In this document: piece after piece, positions 6,034 to 16,773 of the stretch | Position numbering within the stretch: the stretch's first letter is position 1 | How the letters are laid out: each line of letters opens with the position of its first letter | Assembly (NCBI RefSeq): GCF_002954775.1 | Contig: NZ_PJME01000054.1 | Coordinates: 1-63,757 of the forward strand | Direction: 5' to 3' | Origin: Streptomyces geranii | GTDB taxonomy: Bacteria > Actinomycetota > Actinomycetes > Streptomycetales > Streptomycetaceae | DNA: 63,757 nt | Notes under the pieces: generated by a model | The model's input: the letters and a program-made list of their open reading frames with translations, nothing else | The model's database searches: none | What the model was told of the DNA's origin: nothing | Program-made: the position numbers and the translations under genes

Positions 6034-8244
6034 GTGGACGCACCCCCCGTTCCCCGGCCCCCGCTCCGGGAACGATCCGCCGGTGAGAGGTCCGCCGGGC
6101 AGCGGACCGCCGGTCAGTGGTCCGACGTCGTGTCCGCGTTCGTGCGGCGGGCGCCGGAGACGGGCGTGGCGAGCGGTGGCCACCACAACCGCAACCATGT
6201 GCTCCCGCTGCCGGAGGCCGTGGCACGGGCCGTGTCCGGCGAGGCGGGTGCGCAGGTGCTGGTGCGGGTCCGGCGGCCCGACGCCCTGCCGGTGGTGCTC
6301 CGGACCTGGGAACGTGAGGCGGCGATTCTGGACGCCGTCCAGCAGACAGTCCCCCTGGCACCGAAGTGTCTGGTCTCGGGGCCCGGCTTCGCCATCCACA
6401 GCTATGTGGACGGCGTACCGCTCTCCCAGCTGTGCGAGAACGGCAAGCCGGTCTCCGGTCCGGTGATCAAGGCGCTCGCGGGACTGATGGCCCAGGTCGC
6501 CCAGGTGCGCAGAGAGGCGCTGCCGAGCAGCCTGCCGCGCAACGTGAAGGACGGCCAGAGTTTCCTGCGGATGCTGGCACACCGCGCGGACCGTGACATT
6601 CGCCAGTCCAATTGGGCTGATTACGGTGGGCTGTTCGTCGCCCTCGGTGTCTCGGCGGACGCGCTGATCCGGTGGGCCGAGCGGGTGCCCGTGATGGCCC
6701 GCCGGCCCTACGGCCTGCTGCACGCGGATCTGCACCGCGACAACGTGATCGTCACCTGCCACAACGACCCCTCCTCCTCGCTCGCCTCCGTCGACTGGGA
6801 ACTCGCCACCTACGGCGACCCCCTGCACGATCTCGCCATCCACCTCGTCCGGATGAAGTACCCGGATTTCCAGTGGGACGAGGTGGTGAACGCCTGGGCC
6901 GAGGCCATGCGGGCGACCAGGCCCGCCGCGGTCAACGGTCTGCGCCGGGACCTGCCGCACTACGTCGCCTTCGAGCGGGCGCAGTCCGTGTTCCCCGACG
7001 TCATGCGGGCCGCGAGATCCCTTGAGGAATCGTTCGACCAGACGAGCCTGGACCGGGCGACGGCCGCCGTGCGCGAGGCGCTGGCAGGGGCCGCCGAGCC
7101 GCTGGGGCTGGCCGATGTGCCGGGCGACGCGGTGATCGAGCGGATCCTGTACCGCTGGCGGATGTCGTCGTCCCGGCGGGACGTGGGACCGCGCACACCG
7201 ATCGGCTGGGAACCGGACCCCCGGGTCCCGGAGCACCCCGACTTCCCGCGTGCCGCCGTGCCGCACGCGCTGCGGGCCGAGGGCGCGGCTCCGGCCAACC
7301 GGGTGTTCAAGGGGACCACCCACCTCAATTCGGTGGTCCTCGTCGAGGGCGTCGACTTTCCCGTAGTCGTCAGACGCAAGGTGGCGGAGGTCTGCCGGCG
7401 CGAGCACAGCTTCCTGAGCGAGCACGCCGTACTGAGGGCCATCGAGCGGTCGAAGGCCGAAGTGGCTGTGCCCCGGGTCCTCGCGCTGGGCACCGGCTAC
7501 CGCGACGAGCCCTTCGCGGTCCACACGTACGCCGGACGCTGGGACATCGACCAGGCGCCCGGCCATCCGGTCCACGGTCTGCTCCCGCGCGAGGCGGACG
7601 CGCTCGTCGACCAGCTCCGCGCCCTGACCGGGGTGAAGTACAAGGAGCTGGACCCGATGGCGGGCGGGGGGCGCTTCTACAGCTGGCTGAGCGAGCAACT
7701 CGTCCTCCTCGTCGGCGACTTGCCGGGCGAGTCCCGGCAACTGGCCCGGTCGCTCGGCCTGCCCGACGCCGCCCGGCTGCGGGAGATCCTCAGCCGGCAT
7801 GTGGTGAGCGACCGCGAACCGGCGCTGCTGCACGGCGACTTGAACCCCTGGAACCTCGTACGCCGGGACGACTCGATGGCGCTGACCATCATCGACTGGG
7901 AGATGGCGGTGGTCGGCGACCCGCTCTACGACCTGGTCCGCCACATGCACCTCACCCCGACCCGCTCCGAGATCCGGGACCGGATGTTCCGGCGCTGGGA
8001 GAGCGTGCTGGAGCCGCGGTTCACCCACGACTGGCGGCAGGACTGGCGGGTCTACCGGGACATCGAGATCGTCCGGTCCGCCTACATCGACCTGGACCGG
8101 CTGGTCACCGGCGCGGGCCTGGAAGCCCCGAACGTGCGCCGGGCGGTCGACTCGTACCCGATGACACTGGCGTCGGCGACGGCCGCGCTGGGGCTGCCGG
8201 CCCGTTCCACGGAGAACCCGTATCTGGCGCTCGCGCTGCGGTAG
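6034..8244 (+). CDS. Tandem double aminoglycoside-phosphotransferase-fold kinase
   Basis: 736-aa cytoplasmic protein containing two complete APH/choline-kinase-like domains. Domain 1 (about 40-330) has the Brenner-type catalytic loop LLHADLHRDN and the metal-binding SVDWELATYGDPLHDL. Domain 2 (about 400-736) has LLHGDLNPWN and IIDWEMAVVGDPLYDL. Each therefore keeps the catalytic Asp, the loop Asn and the DFG-equivalent Asp, and both could be active. GTG 6034 is preceded by AGGAG with a 7-base gap. Typical family members have one such domain and ~300-350 aa. The substrate cannot be read from sequence (antibiotic, sugar or amino alcohol are all possible). It is the last gene of the GntR/HAD/small-membrane-protein cluster. 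Confidence 0.87.
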   Translation: MDAPPVPRPPLRERSAGERSAGQRTAGQWSDVVSAFVRRAPETGVASGGHHNRNHVLPLPEAVARAVSGEAGAQVLVRVRRPDALPVVLRTWEREAAILDAVQQTVPLAPKCLVSGPGFAIHSYVDGVPLSQLCENGKPVSGPVIKALAGLMAQVAQVRREALPSSLPRNVKDGQSFLRMLAHRADRDIRQSNWADYGGLFVALGVSADALIRWAERVPVMARRPYGLLHADLHRDNVIVTCHNDPSSSLASVDWELATYGDPLHDLAIHLVRMKYPDFQWDEVVNAWAEAMRATRPAAVNGLRRDLPHYVAFERAQSVFPDVMRAARSLEESFDQTSLDRATAAVREALAGAAEPLGLADVPGDAVIERILYRWRMSSSRRDVGPRTPIGWEPDPRVPEHPDFPRAAVPHALRAEGAAPANRVFKGTTHLNSVVLVEGVDFPVVVRRKVAEVCRREHSFLSEHAVLRAIERSKAEVAVPRVLALGTGYRDEPFAVHTYAGRWDIDQAPGHPVHGLLPREADALVDQLRALTGVKYKELDPMAGGGRFYSWLSEQLVLLVGDLPGESRQLARSLGLPDAARLREILSRHVVSDREPALLHGDLNPWNLVRRDDSMALTIIDWEMAVVGDPLYDLVRHMHLTPTRSEIRDRMFRRWESVLEPRFTHDWRQDWRVYRDIEIVRSAYIDLDRLVTGAGLEAPNVRRAVDSYPMTLASATAALGLPARSTENPYLALALR

Positions 8245-8300
8245 CCGGGCGGTGGGGGTGTGCGGAATCAGGCGTTTCCGGAGTGCGTACTCTCGCTTCC

Positions 8301-8966
8301 ATGGCAGAGATCGGGCTGCGTGAGCGCAAGAAGCGGCAGACGTACCAGAACGTGTCCGACATCGCGATCGGGCTGTTCCTCGCGAAGGGGTTCGACGCGG
8401 TCTCCGTCGCGGAGATCGCCGCCGCCGCGGGCATCTCGAAACCGACGCTGTTCCGCTACTTCCCGGCCAAGGAGGACCTCGTCCTGCACCGCTTCGCGGA
8501 CCACGAGGACGAGGCGGCGCGGGTGGTACGGGCGGCTCTCACGGGGGCGACTGTGTCATCCGTGGATGCCCTGCGGCGGCATTTCCTCGACGGGCTGAGC
8601 CGCGAGGACCCGGTCACCGGCCTCAACGGCGACCCCGGGGTGCTCGCCTTCCACGGGCTGCTTTACGGCACCCCGTCGCTGGTCGCACGCGCGTACGAGT
8701 ACCAGCAGCGCTCGGAGGCCGCCCTCGCCGGCGCCCTGGGCGGCACACTGGCGGCGCGACTGGCCGCCGGGCAGATCATCGCCGTACAGCGGATCCTCGC
8801 GCAGGAGAACTGGCGCCGGATTGCGGCCGGGGAGGGCGTGGAGGCGGTGCGGGGGGACGCGGTCGCGGCGGCGGAGGAGGCGTTCGGGCAGTTGGAGGCG
8901 GGGCTGCCGTGGCTTCGGCGGGAGGGGTCGGGAGGGGCGGCAGGGGTAAGGGGCGCGACTCGGTAA
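8301..8966 (+). CDS. TetR/AcrR-family transcriptional regulator
   Basis: 221-aa repressor. The N-terminal TetR helix-turn-helix is clear (GFDAVSVAEIAAAAGISKPT, LFRYFPAKEDLVLHRF, about residues 30-72). The C-terminal ligand domain ends in a low-complexity tail. ATG 8301 is chosen because MAEIGLRERKK is a normal TetR start; a GTG at 8283 is in frame. It precedes the HelD-like helicase gene by 42 bp in the same orientation and may regulate it or itself; no palindrome is obvious in that gap. The ligand is unknown. Confidence 0.85.
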   Translation: MAEIGLRERKKRQTYQNVSDIAIGLFLAKGFDAVSVAEIAAAAGISKPTLFRYFPAKEDLVLHRFADHEDEAARVVRAALTGATVSSVDALRRHFLDGLSREDPVTGLNGDPGVLAFHGLLYGTPSLVARAYEYQQRSEAALAGALGGTLAARLAAGQIIAVQRILAQENWRRIAAGEGVEAVRGDAVAAAEEAFGQLEAGLPWLRREGSGGAAGVRGATR

Positions 8967-9008
8967 AATATTTAACCTGGTTGCGTTATCTGGGTTAGGC
9001 TTGCTGGA

Positions 9009-11139
9009 ATGACGCCACCCGCCTCTGTCGAGCCCGAGTCCGAGTCCGGACTTCGCGACCTCCTGCTCCGCGAACGTGACCATCACGACCTCTGCCGGGC
9101 CGCGCTCGCCGCGATGGTCGACGGCGCTCATGAGCACGTCGTCACCGGTGAGGACGTCTCCGCCTCCGGGGCGGACGCGGAAGTGCTCGGGTACCAGCTG
9201 CGCAGCAAGGCGAAGGAGCTGGGGGAGCTGCCCGAAGGGCCGTTGTTCTTCGGCCGGTTGGACTTCGACGGCGGTGAGCGCGGGGGCGATCACCGTGGCG
9301 CCAGCTATCACATCGGGCGGCTGCGGATCAGCGAGCACCCGACCCGCCCGCCCCTCGTCGTGGACTGGCGGGCGCCCGTCTCCCGGGCCTTCTACCAGGC
9401 GAGCGCCCGCGATCCACAGGGTGTGGCCGTACGGCGGCGGTTCGGCTGGGCGCCCGGCAGTACGGGGGACTCGGCCGATCTGACCGGACTGGAGGACGAG
9501 CACCTCACAGAGGTGGCCGTGGGGGAGGGGGTGGGGGAGGGGGAGAAGGAGGGGGCGGGGGAGTCGGTCGGTGGTGTGGGTGGGCTGGTCGCGCGGGAGA
9601 TCGCGCGGCCCCGGGTCGGGCCGATGCGGGACATCGCCGCGACGATCCAGCCCGAGCAGGACGATCTCGTACGGGCGGGCCTGGGCGTCTCCGTCTGCGT
9701 GCAGGGCGCTCCCGGCACCGGCAAGACGGCCGTCGGGCTGCACCGGGCCGCGTACCTCCTCTACACCCACCCCCAACGCGTCCAGCGCGGCGGCCTGTTG
9801 ATCCTCGGCCCCAACCGGACGTTCCTCTCGTACATCGCGGAGGTGCTGCCCGCCCTCGGCGAGACGGGGGTACGGCAGTCGACGGTCATGGACGAGATCG
9901 CGGGCCCGGGGCGTCAGGTGCGGGCGCAGGACGACGAGCGGGCGGCGGTGGTGAAGCATGACGTGCGGATGGCGGAGGTGCTGCGCCGGGCGCTGTACGC
10001 GCGGGTGGCGACCGACGAGTACGCCAACTCCCTTGATCCCCTTGAGGCGCCGGACGATTCGTACCGTTGGCGGGTTCCGGCGGCGGAACTGGCGCGGATC
10101 GTGGCGGGCGTACGGGCCGAGGAACCGCCGTACGGCGTGGGGCGGGAGCGGGTACGGACGCGGGTGGTGGCCCGTATCCAGCGGGAGGCGGAGCGGCGGG
10201 CGGGGCCGCAGCCGAACGGCTGGGTACGGCGGATCGAGCGGGCGCGGCCGGTCGGGGCGTTCGTGGAGGCGGTGTGGCCGAGAGTGCGGCCGGAGGAGGT
10301 GGTGGCCGAACTCCTGGGCGATGAGCGGGTGTTGGCGCGGGCTGCGGCTGGGCTGCTGGGGGTGGAGGAGCAGCGGGCGGTGTGTTGGGGGCGTCCGCCG
10401 AGGTCGTGGAGGTCGGCGCGCTGGTCGGCGGCGGATCTGGTGCTTCTGGACGAGGTCGCGGGCCTGATCGAACACCCCGGGGGATACGGCCATGTGGTGA
10501 TCGACGAGGCGCAGGACCTCTCCCCGATGGAGTGCCGGGTGATCGCGCGCCGGGCGCCCTACGGTTCGCTGACCGTCCTGGGCGATCTGGCACAGGGGAC
10601 CACGCCGTGGGCGGCACGGGCGTGGGGCCCTCTGCTGGCCCACCTGGGCAAGCCGGACGCCACGGTGATCCCGCTGACGACGGGTTTCCGGGTGCCGAGG
10701 ACGGTCGTCGAGTTCGCCAACCGGCTGCTGGCACGGCTGGAGGTGCCGGTGCCGCCCGCTCGATCCCTGCGCGGGGACGGGGAGTTGAGGGTGGTGGAGA
10801 CGGCGGACGTCGCTGGGGAGGTGGTGGCGGCGGTGGGGCGGGCGTTGAGCGGGGGGCGCGGCGGAGGGGGAAGTGGCGGCGGTACGGGAGGTGTTGGGGG
10901 CGTCTGGGGTGTTGGGGGTGCTGGGGGAGGAGCGGCGGGTCGTGGTGATGGCGGCGACCGCGGTGAAGGGGCTGGAGTGGGACCACGTGGTCGTGGTGGA
11001 GCCGGCGGCGATCGTGGAGGCGGAGGGTGAGGGTGCGGTCGGGGGTGCGGGTGGGCGGGGGTTGCATCGGCTGTACGTGGTGCTGACGCGGGCGGTGTCA
11101 CGGCTGGAGGTGGTGCATAGGCGGCCGTTGCCGTTCTGA
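9009..11139 (+). CDS. helD: HelD-type RNA-polymerase-associated helicase, frameshifted near the 3' end
   Basis: Superfamily 1 ATPase of the HelD type, which removes stalled or rifamycin-bound RNA polymerase from DNA. Walker A is GAPGTGKT at about 233-240 and Walker B is VVIDEAQD at about 496, with GDLAQGTTPW after it. The frame runs on to a stop at 11030 as a glycine-rich nonsense tail. The conserved C-terminus (VMAATAVKGLEWDHVVVVEP, then RGLHRLYVVLTRAVSRLEVV) lies in another frame to 11139. Removing one G from the G6 run at 10851-10856 restores continuity (LSGGAAEGEVAAVREVL). A Gly/Glu-rich stretch at about 175-197 is a second low-complexity insertion. The frameshift is either a homopolymer error or a real lesion. 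No rifamycin-associated element is visible upstream. Confidence 0.8.
10851..10856 (+). other. Probable +1 frameshift site in the helicase gene (G6 run)
   Basis: The upstream frame is coherent to about 10850 and the other frame is coherent from about 10858. The downstream frame has a TGA at 10846-10848, so the shift must lie between. Reading five Gs instead of six joins both parts. Confidence 0.7.
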
Positions 11140-11142
11140 GGC

Positions 11143-11181
11143 ACGGTGGGGCCGCCCTCCCGCGAAAGGCGGCCCCACCGT
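11143..11181. terminator. Bidirectional hairpin between helD and the F420/hemerythrin gene
   Basis: Perfect 14-bp stem (ACGGTGGGGCCGCC / GGCGGCCCCACCGT) with an 11-base loop between two convergent genes. There is no T-run, as usual for Streptomyces terminators. Confidence 0.75.
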
Positions 11182-11195
11182 CACTCACGTGGTGC

Positions 11196-12044
11196 TCAGA
11201 GCAGCGGGATCAACTGCTCTTCCTCGTAGGTGAGATGGGCTTCGAGGGCGAGGGTGAGACGCTCGACCTCGGTGCGGACGGTGGCGGGGTCGGGGCCTGT
11301 TGTGGAGAGAGCCCGGCGCAACTGCTCGACGAGGTCGGAGATCTGCTCGTGCTCGGTGCGCAGGCGCTCGATGGCGGGGGCCGACTCGGGATGGCGGTCG
11401 GCGAGGAAGGGGAAGAGGCCGATGTCCTCGCCGGTGTGGTGGTTGTGGAGCCCCGCGCAGAAGGTGAGGCAGTTGGCGCGGAGTTGGGCGCCGAGGTGTG
11501 CGGTGTCGCCGGTCTCGGCGCGCATCTCCTTCCTGATCAGGGCGAGTTCGCGGCGGAAGGCGTCGTGGACGACTTTGATGGCGTCAGCCATGCCGGACGC
11601 GTTGATGCGGGGAGGCCCGTCCGGTGCGATCTCGTACAGGGCGACCACGGGGATGATCCGGTCGGTCTTCTCCTGGTACGCGGCCCACCCCGGCTCGGCC
11701 TCGACGGCCCGCGCGAAGACGCGGTCCCGTTCGTCGCGGTCGAGCACGACGGCACGGGCGTCGTAGGTGAACACGCCGGTCTCGACGGTGACTTGGGGGT
11801 CGGCGAGGATGTTGCGGTACCAGTCGGGATGCCTGGGGGAGCCGGCGGCCGAGGCGATGACGAAGACGCGCTCGCCGTCGTCGGGGAGGTAGCCGAGGGG
11901 TGTGGTGTGCGGGGTTCCGGTGCGGGCGCCGGTGGTGGTGAGGAGAAGGAGCCGGGCGCCTTCGAAGTAGCCGCCGAAGCCGCTTACTCGGCTGTGGTTG
12001 GCCCGGAACTCGTCGATGACCTGCTGGTTGAAGTCGTTGGGCAT
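11196..12044 (-). CDS. F420-dependent nitroreductase (Ddn-like)/hemerythrin fusion
   Basis: 282-aa two-domain protein. Residues about 5-140 match the Ddn-like deazaflavin (F420)-dependent oxidoreductase fold (LLLLTTTGARTGTPHTTPLG, PRHPDWYRNILADPQVTVE). Residues about 148-282 match the four-helix hemerythrin HHE domain, with metal-ligand-like VVHDAFRREL, LHNHHTGEDI, TEHEQI and HLTYEEEQLIPLL. This suggests a redox protein coupling F420H2 chemistry to a di-iron O2/NO/ROS-sensing module; that link is inference. ATG 12044 has only a weak upstream AGAAAG. It is convergent with helD and shares a hairpin terminator with it. Confidence 0.87.
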   Translation of the reverse strand: MPNDFNQQVIDEFRANHSRVSGFGGYFEGARLLLLTTTGARTGTPHTTPLGYLPDDGERVFVIASAAGSPRHPDWYRNILADPQVTVETGVFTYDARAVVLDRDERDRVFARAVEAEPGWAAYQEKTDRIIPVVALYEIAPDGPPRINASGMADAIKVVHDAFRRELALIRKEMRAETGDTAHLGAQLRANCLTFCAGLHNHHTGEDIGLFPFLADRHPESAPAIERLRTEHEQISDLVEQLRRALSTTGPDPATVRTEVERLTLALEAHLTYEEEQLIPLL

Positions 12045-12228
12045 GCGCTGCTTTCTGTGCGAGTGGTTTCTCTGTCGGTCACACGGACTCCCCGAAGGGA
12101 ACGGAGGAACAAAGAGAAACCGGCGGGCCCCTGGCCCACCCCGACCTCACTCAGAGGCCGGGCACCCAACTCGCTCACGGCACAAGGCCGACCCGGCAGT
12201 CATGGGCCGTACGGTATCAAGGGGGACG

Positions 12229-12840
12229 ATGACGAACCCTTCCTTTTTTCCGGCCCCGCGTCCGCTCCTCTTCCTGGACGTCGACGGGCCGTTGATCCCG
12301 TTCGGCGGGACGCGGGAGCAGTATCCGGACGGCTATCCGACGTACGCGCCCGCGCGGCGACCGCGGGTCGCGGTGTCGGAGGCGAACCCTTTGCTGTCCA
12401 GGATCGATCCCTCGCTCGGGTCTCGACTGGGGGCGTTGGGGTGTGAGTTGGTGTGGGCGACGAGTTGGTTGGGGGAGGCGAATGAGTGCGTGGCGCCGTG
12501 GTTGGGGTTGGCGGCGCTTCCGGTGGTGAGCTGGCCGGAGTCGGAGTCGGAGTCGGAGTTGGACTCGGGGTCGGGGGCACCGCATGGGATGCGCGGGGTG
12601 CACTGGAAGACGGCGCCTCTTGTCGAGTGGGCGGCTGGGCGGGATTTCGTGTGGCTCGATGACGAGGTCACTGATGCTGACCGGGACTGGGTGGCGGAGC
12701 ATCATCGGGGGCGGGCTCTGTTGCACCGGGTCGATCCTCGTCATGGGTTGGGGGACGGGGATCTTGGGGTTGTGGGGGCGTGGTTGAGTGATCGGCTGCG
12801 GGCCGGTGGGGGCTGGTCGCGCAGTTCCCCGCGCCCCTGA
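12229..12840 (+). CDS. HAD-like protein (HAD_SAK type)
   Basis: 203-aa protein with an N-terminal HAD nucleophile motif LFLDVDGPL and a later acidic motif FVWLDDEVTDADRDW; ELVWATSW supplies the middle motif. The order fits the HAD family found in 'Swiss-army-knife' RNA-repair proteins, here as a stand-alone protein. The substrate is unknown. ATG 12229 follows GGGGGA. A microsatellite of GGAGTC units (12537-12560) encodes SESESESEL. The last codons (GWSRSSPRP) are supplied by a dispersed intergenic repeat that has run into the gene, so the native C-terminus is probably shorter. Confidence 0.78.
   Translation: MTNPSFFPAPRPLLFLDVDGPLIPFGGTREQYPDGYPTYAPARRPRVAVSEANPLLSRIDPSLGSRLGALGCELVWATSWLGEANECVAPWLGLAALPVVSWPESESESELDSGSGAPHGMRGVHWKTAPLVEWAAGRDFVWLDDEVTDADRDWVAEHHRGRALLHRVDPRHGLGDGDLGVVGAWLSDRLRAGGGWSRSSPRP
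12812..12838 (+). repeat. Dispersed repeat family 2, copy 1
   Basis: GCTGGTC followed by GCGCAGTTCCCCGCGCCCCT. The same 20-mer is at 52361-52380 and at 61783-61802. This copy overlaps the 3' end of the HAD gene and provides its last residues and stop region. Confidence 0.8.
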
Positions 12841-12923
12841 AAACGCCCAGTTGCGGGCGCCGTCCCGCCGAGAGCGGCGCCCCGTCAGTGCGGGGCTGCA
12901 TGCCCCCCAGCGTCAGCCAACCC

Positions 12924-15311
<2,388 letters not shown>

Positions 15312-15359
15312 CGGGTCTCCGTATCGTCCGTTTCGTTCTATTTTCTTGCGTAACTACGG

Positions 15360-15770
15360 TTATTTCTTCGGCTTCTGCGAGATCCGCACCAGGTTGCCCG
15401 AAGGATCCCGGAACGCACAGTCCCGTGGGCCCCACTGCTGGTCCATGGGCTCCTGGAGCACCTCGGCACCCGACGCCCGTACCTTCTCGAACATGGCGTC
15501 GAGGTCGTCGGTGCGGAAGACGAACATGGGCATGACGCCCTTGGTGAGCAGCTCCTGGAGCGCGTCGCCGTCGGCCGGGGAGCGGCCCGCGTGCGGTTCG
15601 GAGAGGACGAGGTCGAGGTCCGGCTGCGCGGGGCTGCCGAGGGTGACCCAGCGGAAGCCGCCGGAGGCGACGTCGTTGCGGACCTCGAAGCCGAGGGCGT
15701 CGCGGTAGAAGGCGAGCGCCTCGTCGGGGTCGTTGACGGTGATGTGGCAGTACTGCAGTGCGATGTCCAT
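15360..15770 (-). CDS. VOC (glyoxalase/bleomycin-resistance) family protein
   Basis: 136-aa single-chain VOC protein with two beta-alpha-beta-beta-beta repeats (YCHITVNDPDEALAFYRDAL and the C-terminal DCAFRDPSGNLVRI). Candidate metal ligands are His in the first repeat and Glu/Asp further on. Start ATG 15770 gives a normal VOC N-terminus; a GTG three codons upstream is possible. It is read in the same direction as, and just after, an AraC-type gene (10 bp gap), a common pairing, so the AraC protein probably controls it. Confidence 0.87.
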   Translation of the reverse strand: MDIALQYCHITVNDPDEALAFYRDALGFEVRNDVASGGFRWVTLGSPAQPDLDLVLSEPHAGRSPADGDALQELLTKGVMPMFVFRTDDLDAMFEKVRASGAEVLQEPMDQQWGPRDCAFRDPSGNLVRISQKPKK

Positions 15771-15780
15771 GCCGACCACG

Positions 15781-16242
15781 CTAGGCGGCGGCCGTGGGGC
15801 CCGCTTCTCGAATCCTGCTCGGTCCGGAATTCCCGCTCGGCCCGGAATTCCTGCTCGGTCGGGTGTTCACCTTCGCCACACAGGCGGGCATCGCCGTGAC
15901 CGCGTCGTGCCCGCGACCGCGGTACGCGCTCGGTGTCTCCCCCACGATCTCGGTGAACCGCGAGCTGAACGACCCCAGCGAGGTACAGCCGACGGTCATG
16001 CACGCGTCGGTCACGCTCATCCCGCCCCGCAGCAGCGTCATCGCCCGCTCGATCCGCCGTGTCATGAGATAGCTGTACGGCGTCTCCCCGTAGGCGGCCC
16101 GGAAGCGCCGGGAGAAGTGCGCCGGTGACATGAGCGCGTGCTGCGCCATCGTCGGCACGTCGAGCGGACGCGCGTACTCCCGGTCGATCAGATCCCGTGC
16201 CCGACGCAGATGCGCGAGGTTGGCGAGTTCCTGCGGGTCCAT
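15781..16242 (-). CDS. Short AraC-family regulator
   Basis: 153-aa protein consisting essentially of the AraC double helix-turn-helix (LDVPTMAQHALMSPAHFSRR, YSYLMTRRIERAMTLLRGG, DACMTVGCTSLGSFSSRFTE, about 28-110), without an N-terminal sensor domain. The tail has S-G-N/S-R-N repeats encoded by an 18-bp tandem repeat and is probably a recent expansion. It is co-directional with the VOC gene, with which it likely forms an operon. Confidence 0.87.
   Translation of the reverse strand: MDPQELANLAHLRRARDLIDREYARPLDVPTMAQHALMSPAHFSRRFRAAYGETPYSYLMTRRIERAMTLLRGGMSVTDACMTVGCTSLGSFSSRFTEIVGETPSAYRGRGHDAVTAMPACVAKVNTRPSRNSGPSGNSGPSRIREAGPTAAA
15811..15863. repeat. 18-bp tandem repeat in the AraC gene 3' end
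   Basis: Three copies (17, 18 and 18 bp) of AATTCCTGCTCGGTCCGG with few mismatches, encoding the RNSGPSGNSGPSR tail. Being a multiple of three in its full units, it can change length without a frameshift. Confidence 0.75.
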
Positions 16243-16315
16243 GCGGCGACGGTACCACCGGGGTACGGGGCCGGTCAGGGCCCGAGCGACCGGCCTCGGG
16301 AGGTCGTGCGCACGC

Positions 16316-16660
16316 TCAGGCGGTGATCTCCCGGCGCAGGCCGCCCTCGTCGTCGTACAACTCCAGACCGAAGCTCAGCCCGAAGCGCGAGAGGAGCGTC
16401 GCGAGGGTGTCGAGCCGGTCCGGGGCGATGACGCCGTTCAGCAGGATGTCCGGTCCGGCGGCCGGATCGAGGTCGACCCGGCACCAGCTCGTCCCGACCT
16501 CGTACGCGTCCCAGGACGACGACCGGGACGTCCAGCCGGCCCGGACGAAGTGCCCGGCCACGGCCGAGACGTCGAGGCGCCCGCGCAGCACGCCGCACAG
16601 GTTGTTGTCGGTCTCCCGCAGGCCGGGGGCGAGATCAGGGCCGTCGTCCGAGGTGTCCAC
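16316..16660 (-). CDS. Hypothetical protein, 114 aa
   Basis: No family recognised. It is a soluble, acidic protein (many Asp/Glu) with no transmembrane segment or signal peptide. Third-position GC bias supports coding. GTG 16660 is the first reasonable start; no strong Shine-Dalgarno sequence is present. It is divergent from the ECF41 sigma gene, with a 113-bp shared intergenic region, and lies 73 bp downstream of the AraC gene start on the opposite flank. Confidence 0.6.
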   Translation of the reverse strand: MDTSDDGPDLAPGLRETDNNLCGVLRGRLDVSAVAGHFVRAGWTSRSSSWDAYEVGTSWCRVDLDPAAGPDILLNGVIAPDRLDTLATLLSRFGLSFGLELYDDEGGLRREITA

Positions 16661-16773
16661 GATCGGATTATCGGTGTTCGGCGGGATGACGGGCCCCCGT
16701 AGGATCGAGGTGGCGGGCCGTCCTCGCTCCTCGGCACGCCTGGTTGACCTGCGAAGACGGAGGCATCGGCAGC

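Noticed and set aside
4775..6619. 14-bp repeat GTCCAATTGGGCTG upstream of regulator 3 and inside the double-kinase gene
   Set aside because: The copy at 6606-6619 is within coding sequence (QSNWAD) and can be explained by chance plus codon use.
6004..8028. 674-residue minus-strand open frame opposite the double kinase
   Set aside because: High-GC shadow; the plus-strand gene has both kinase motifs and a ribosome site.
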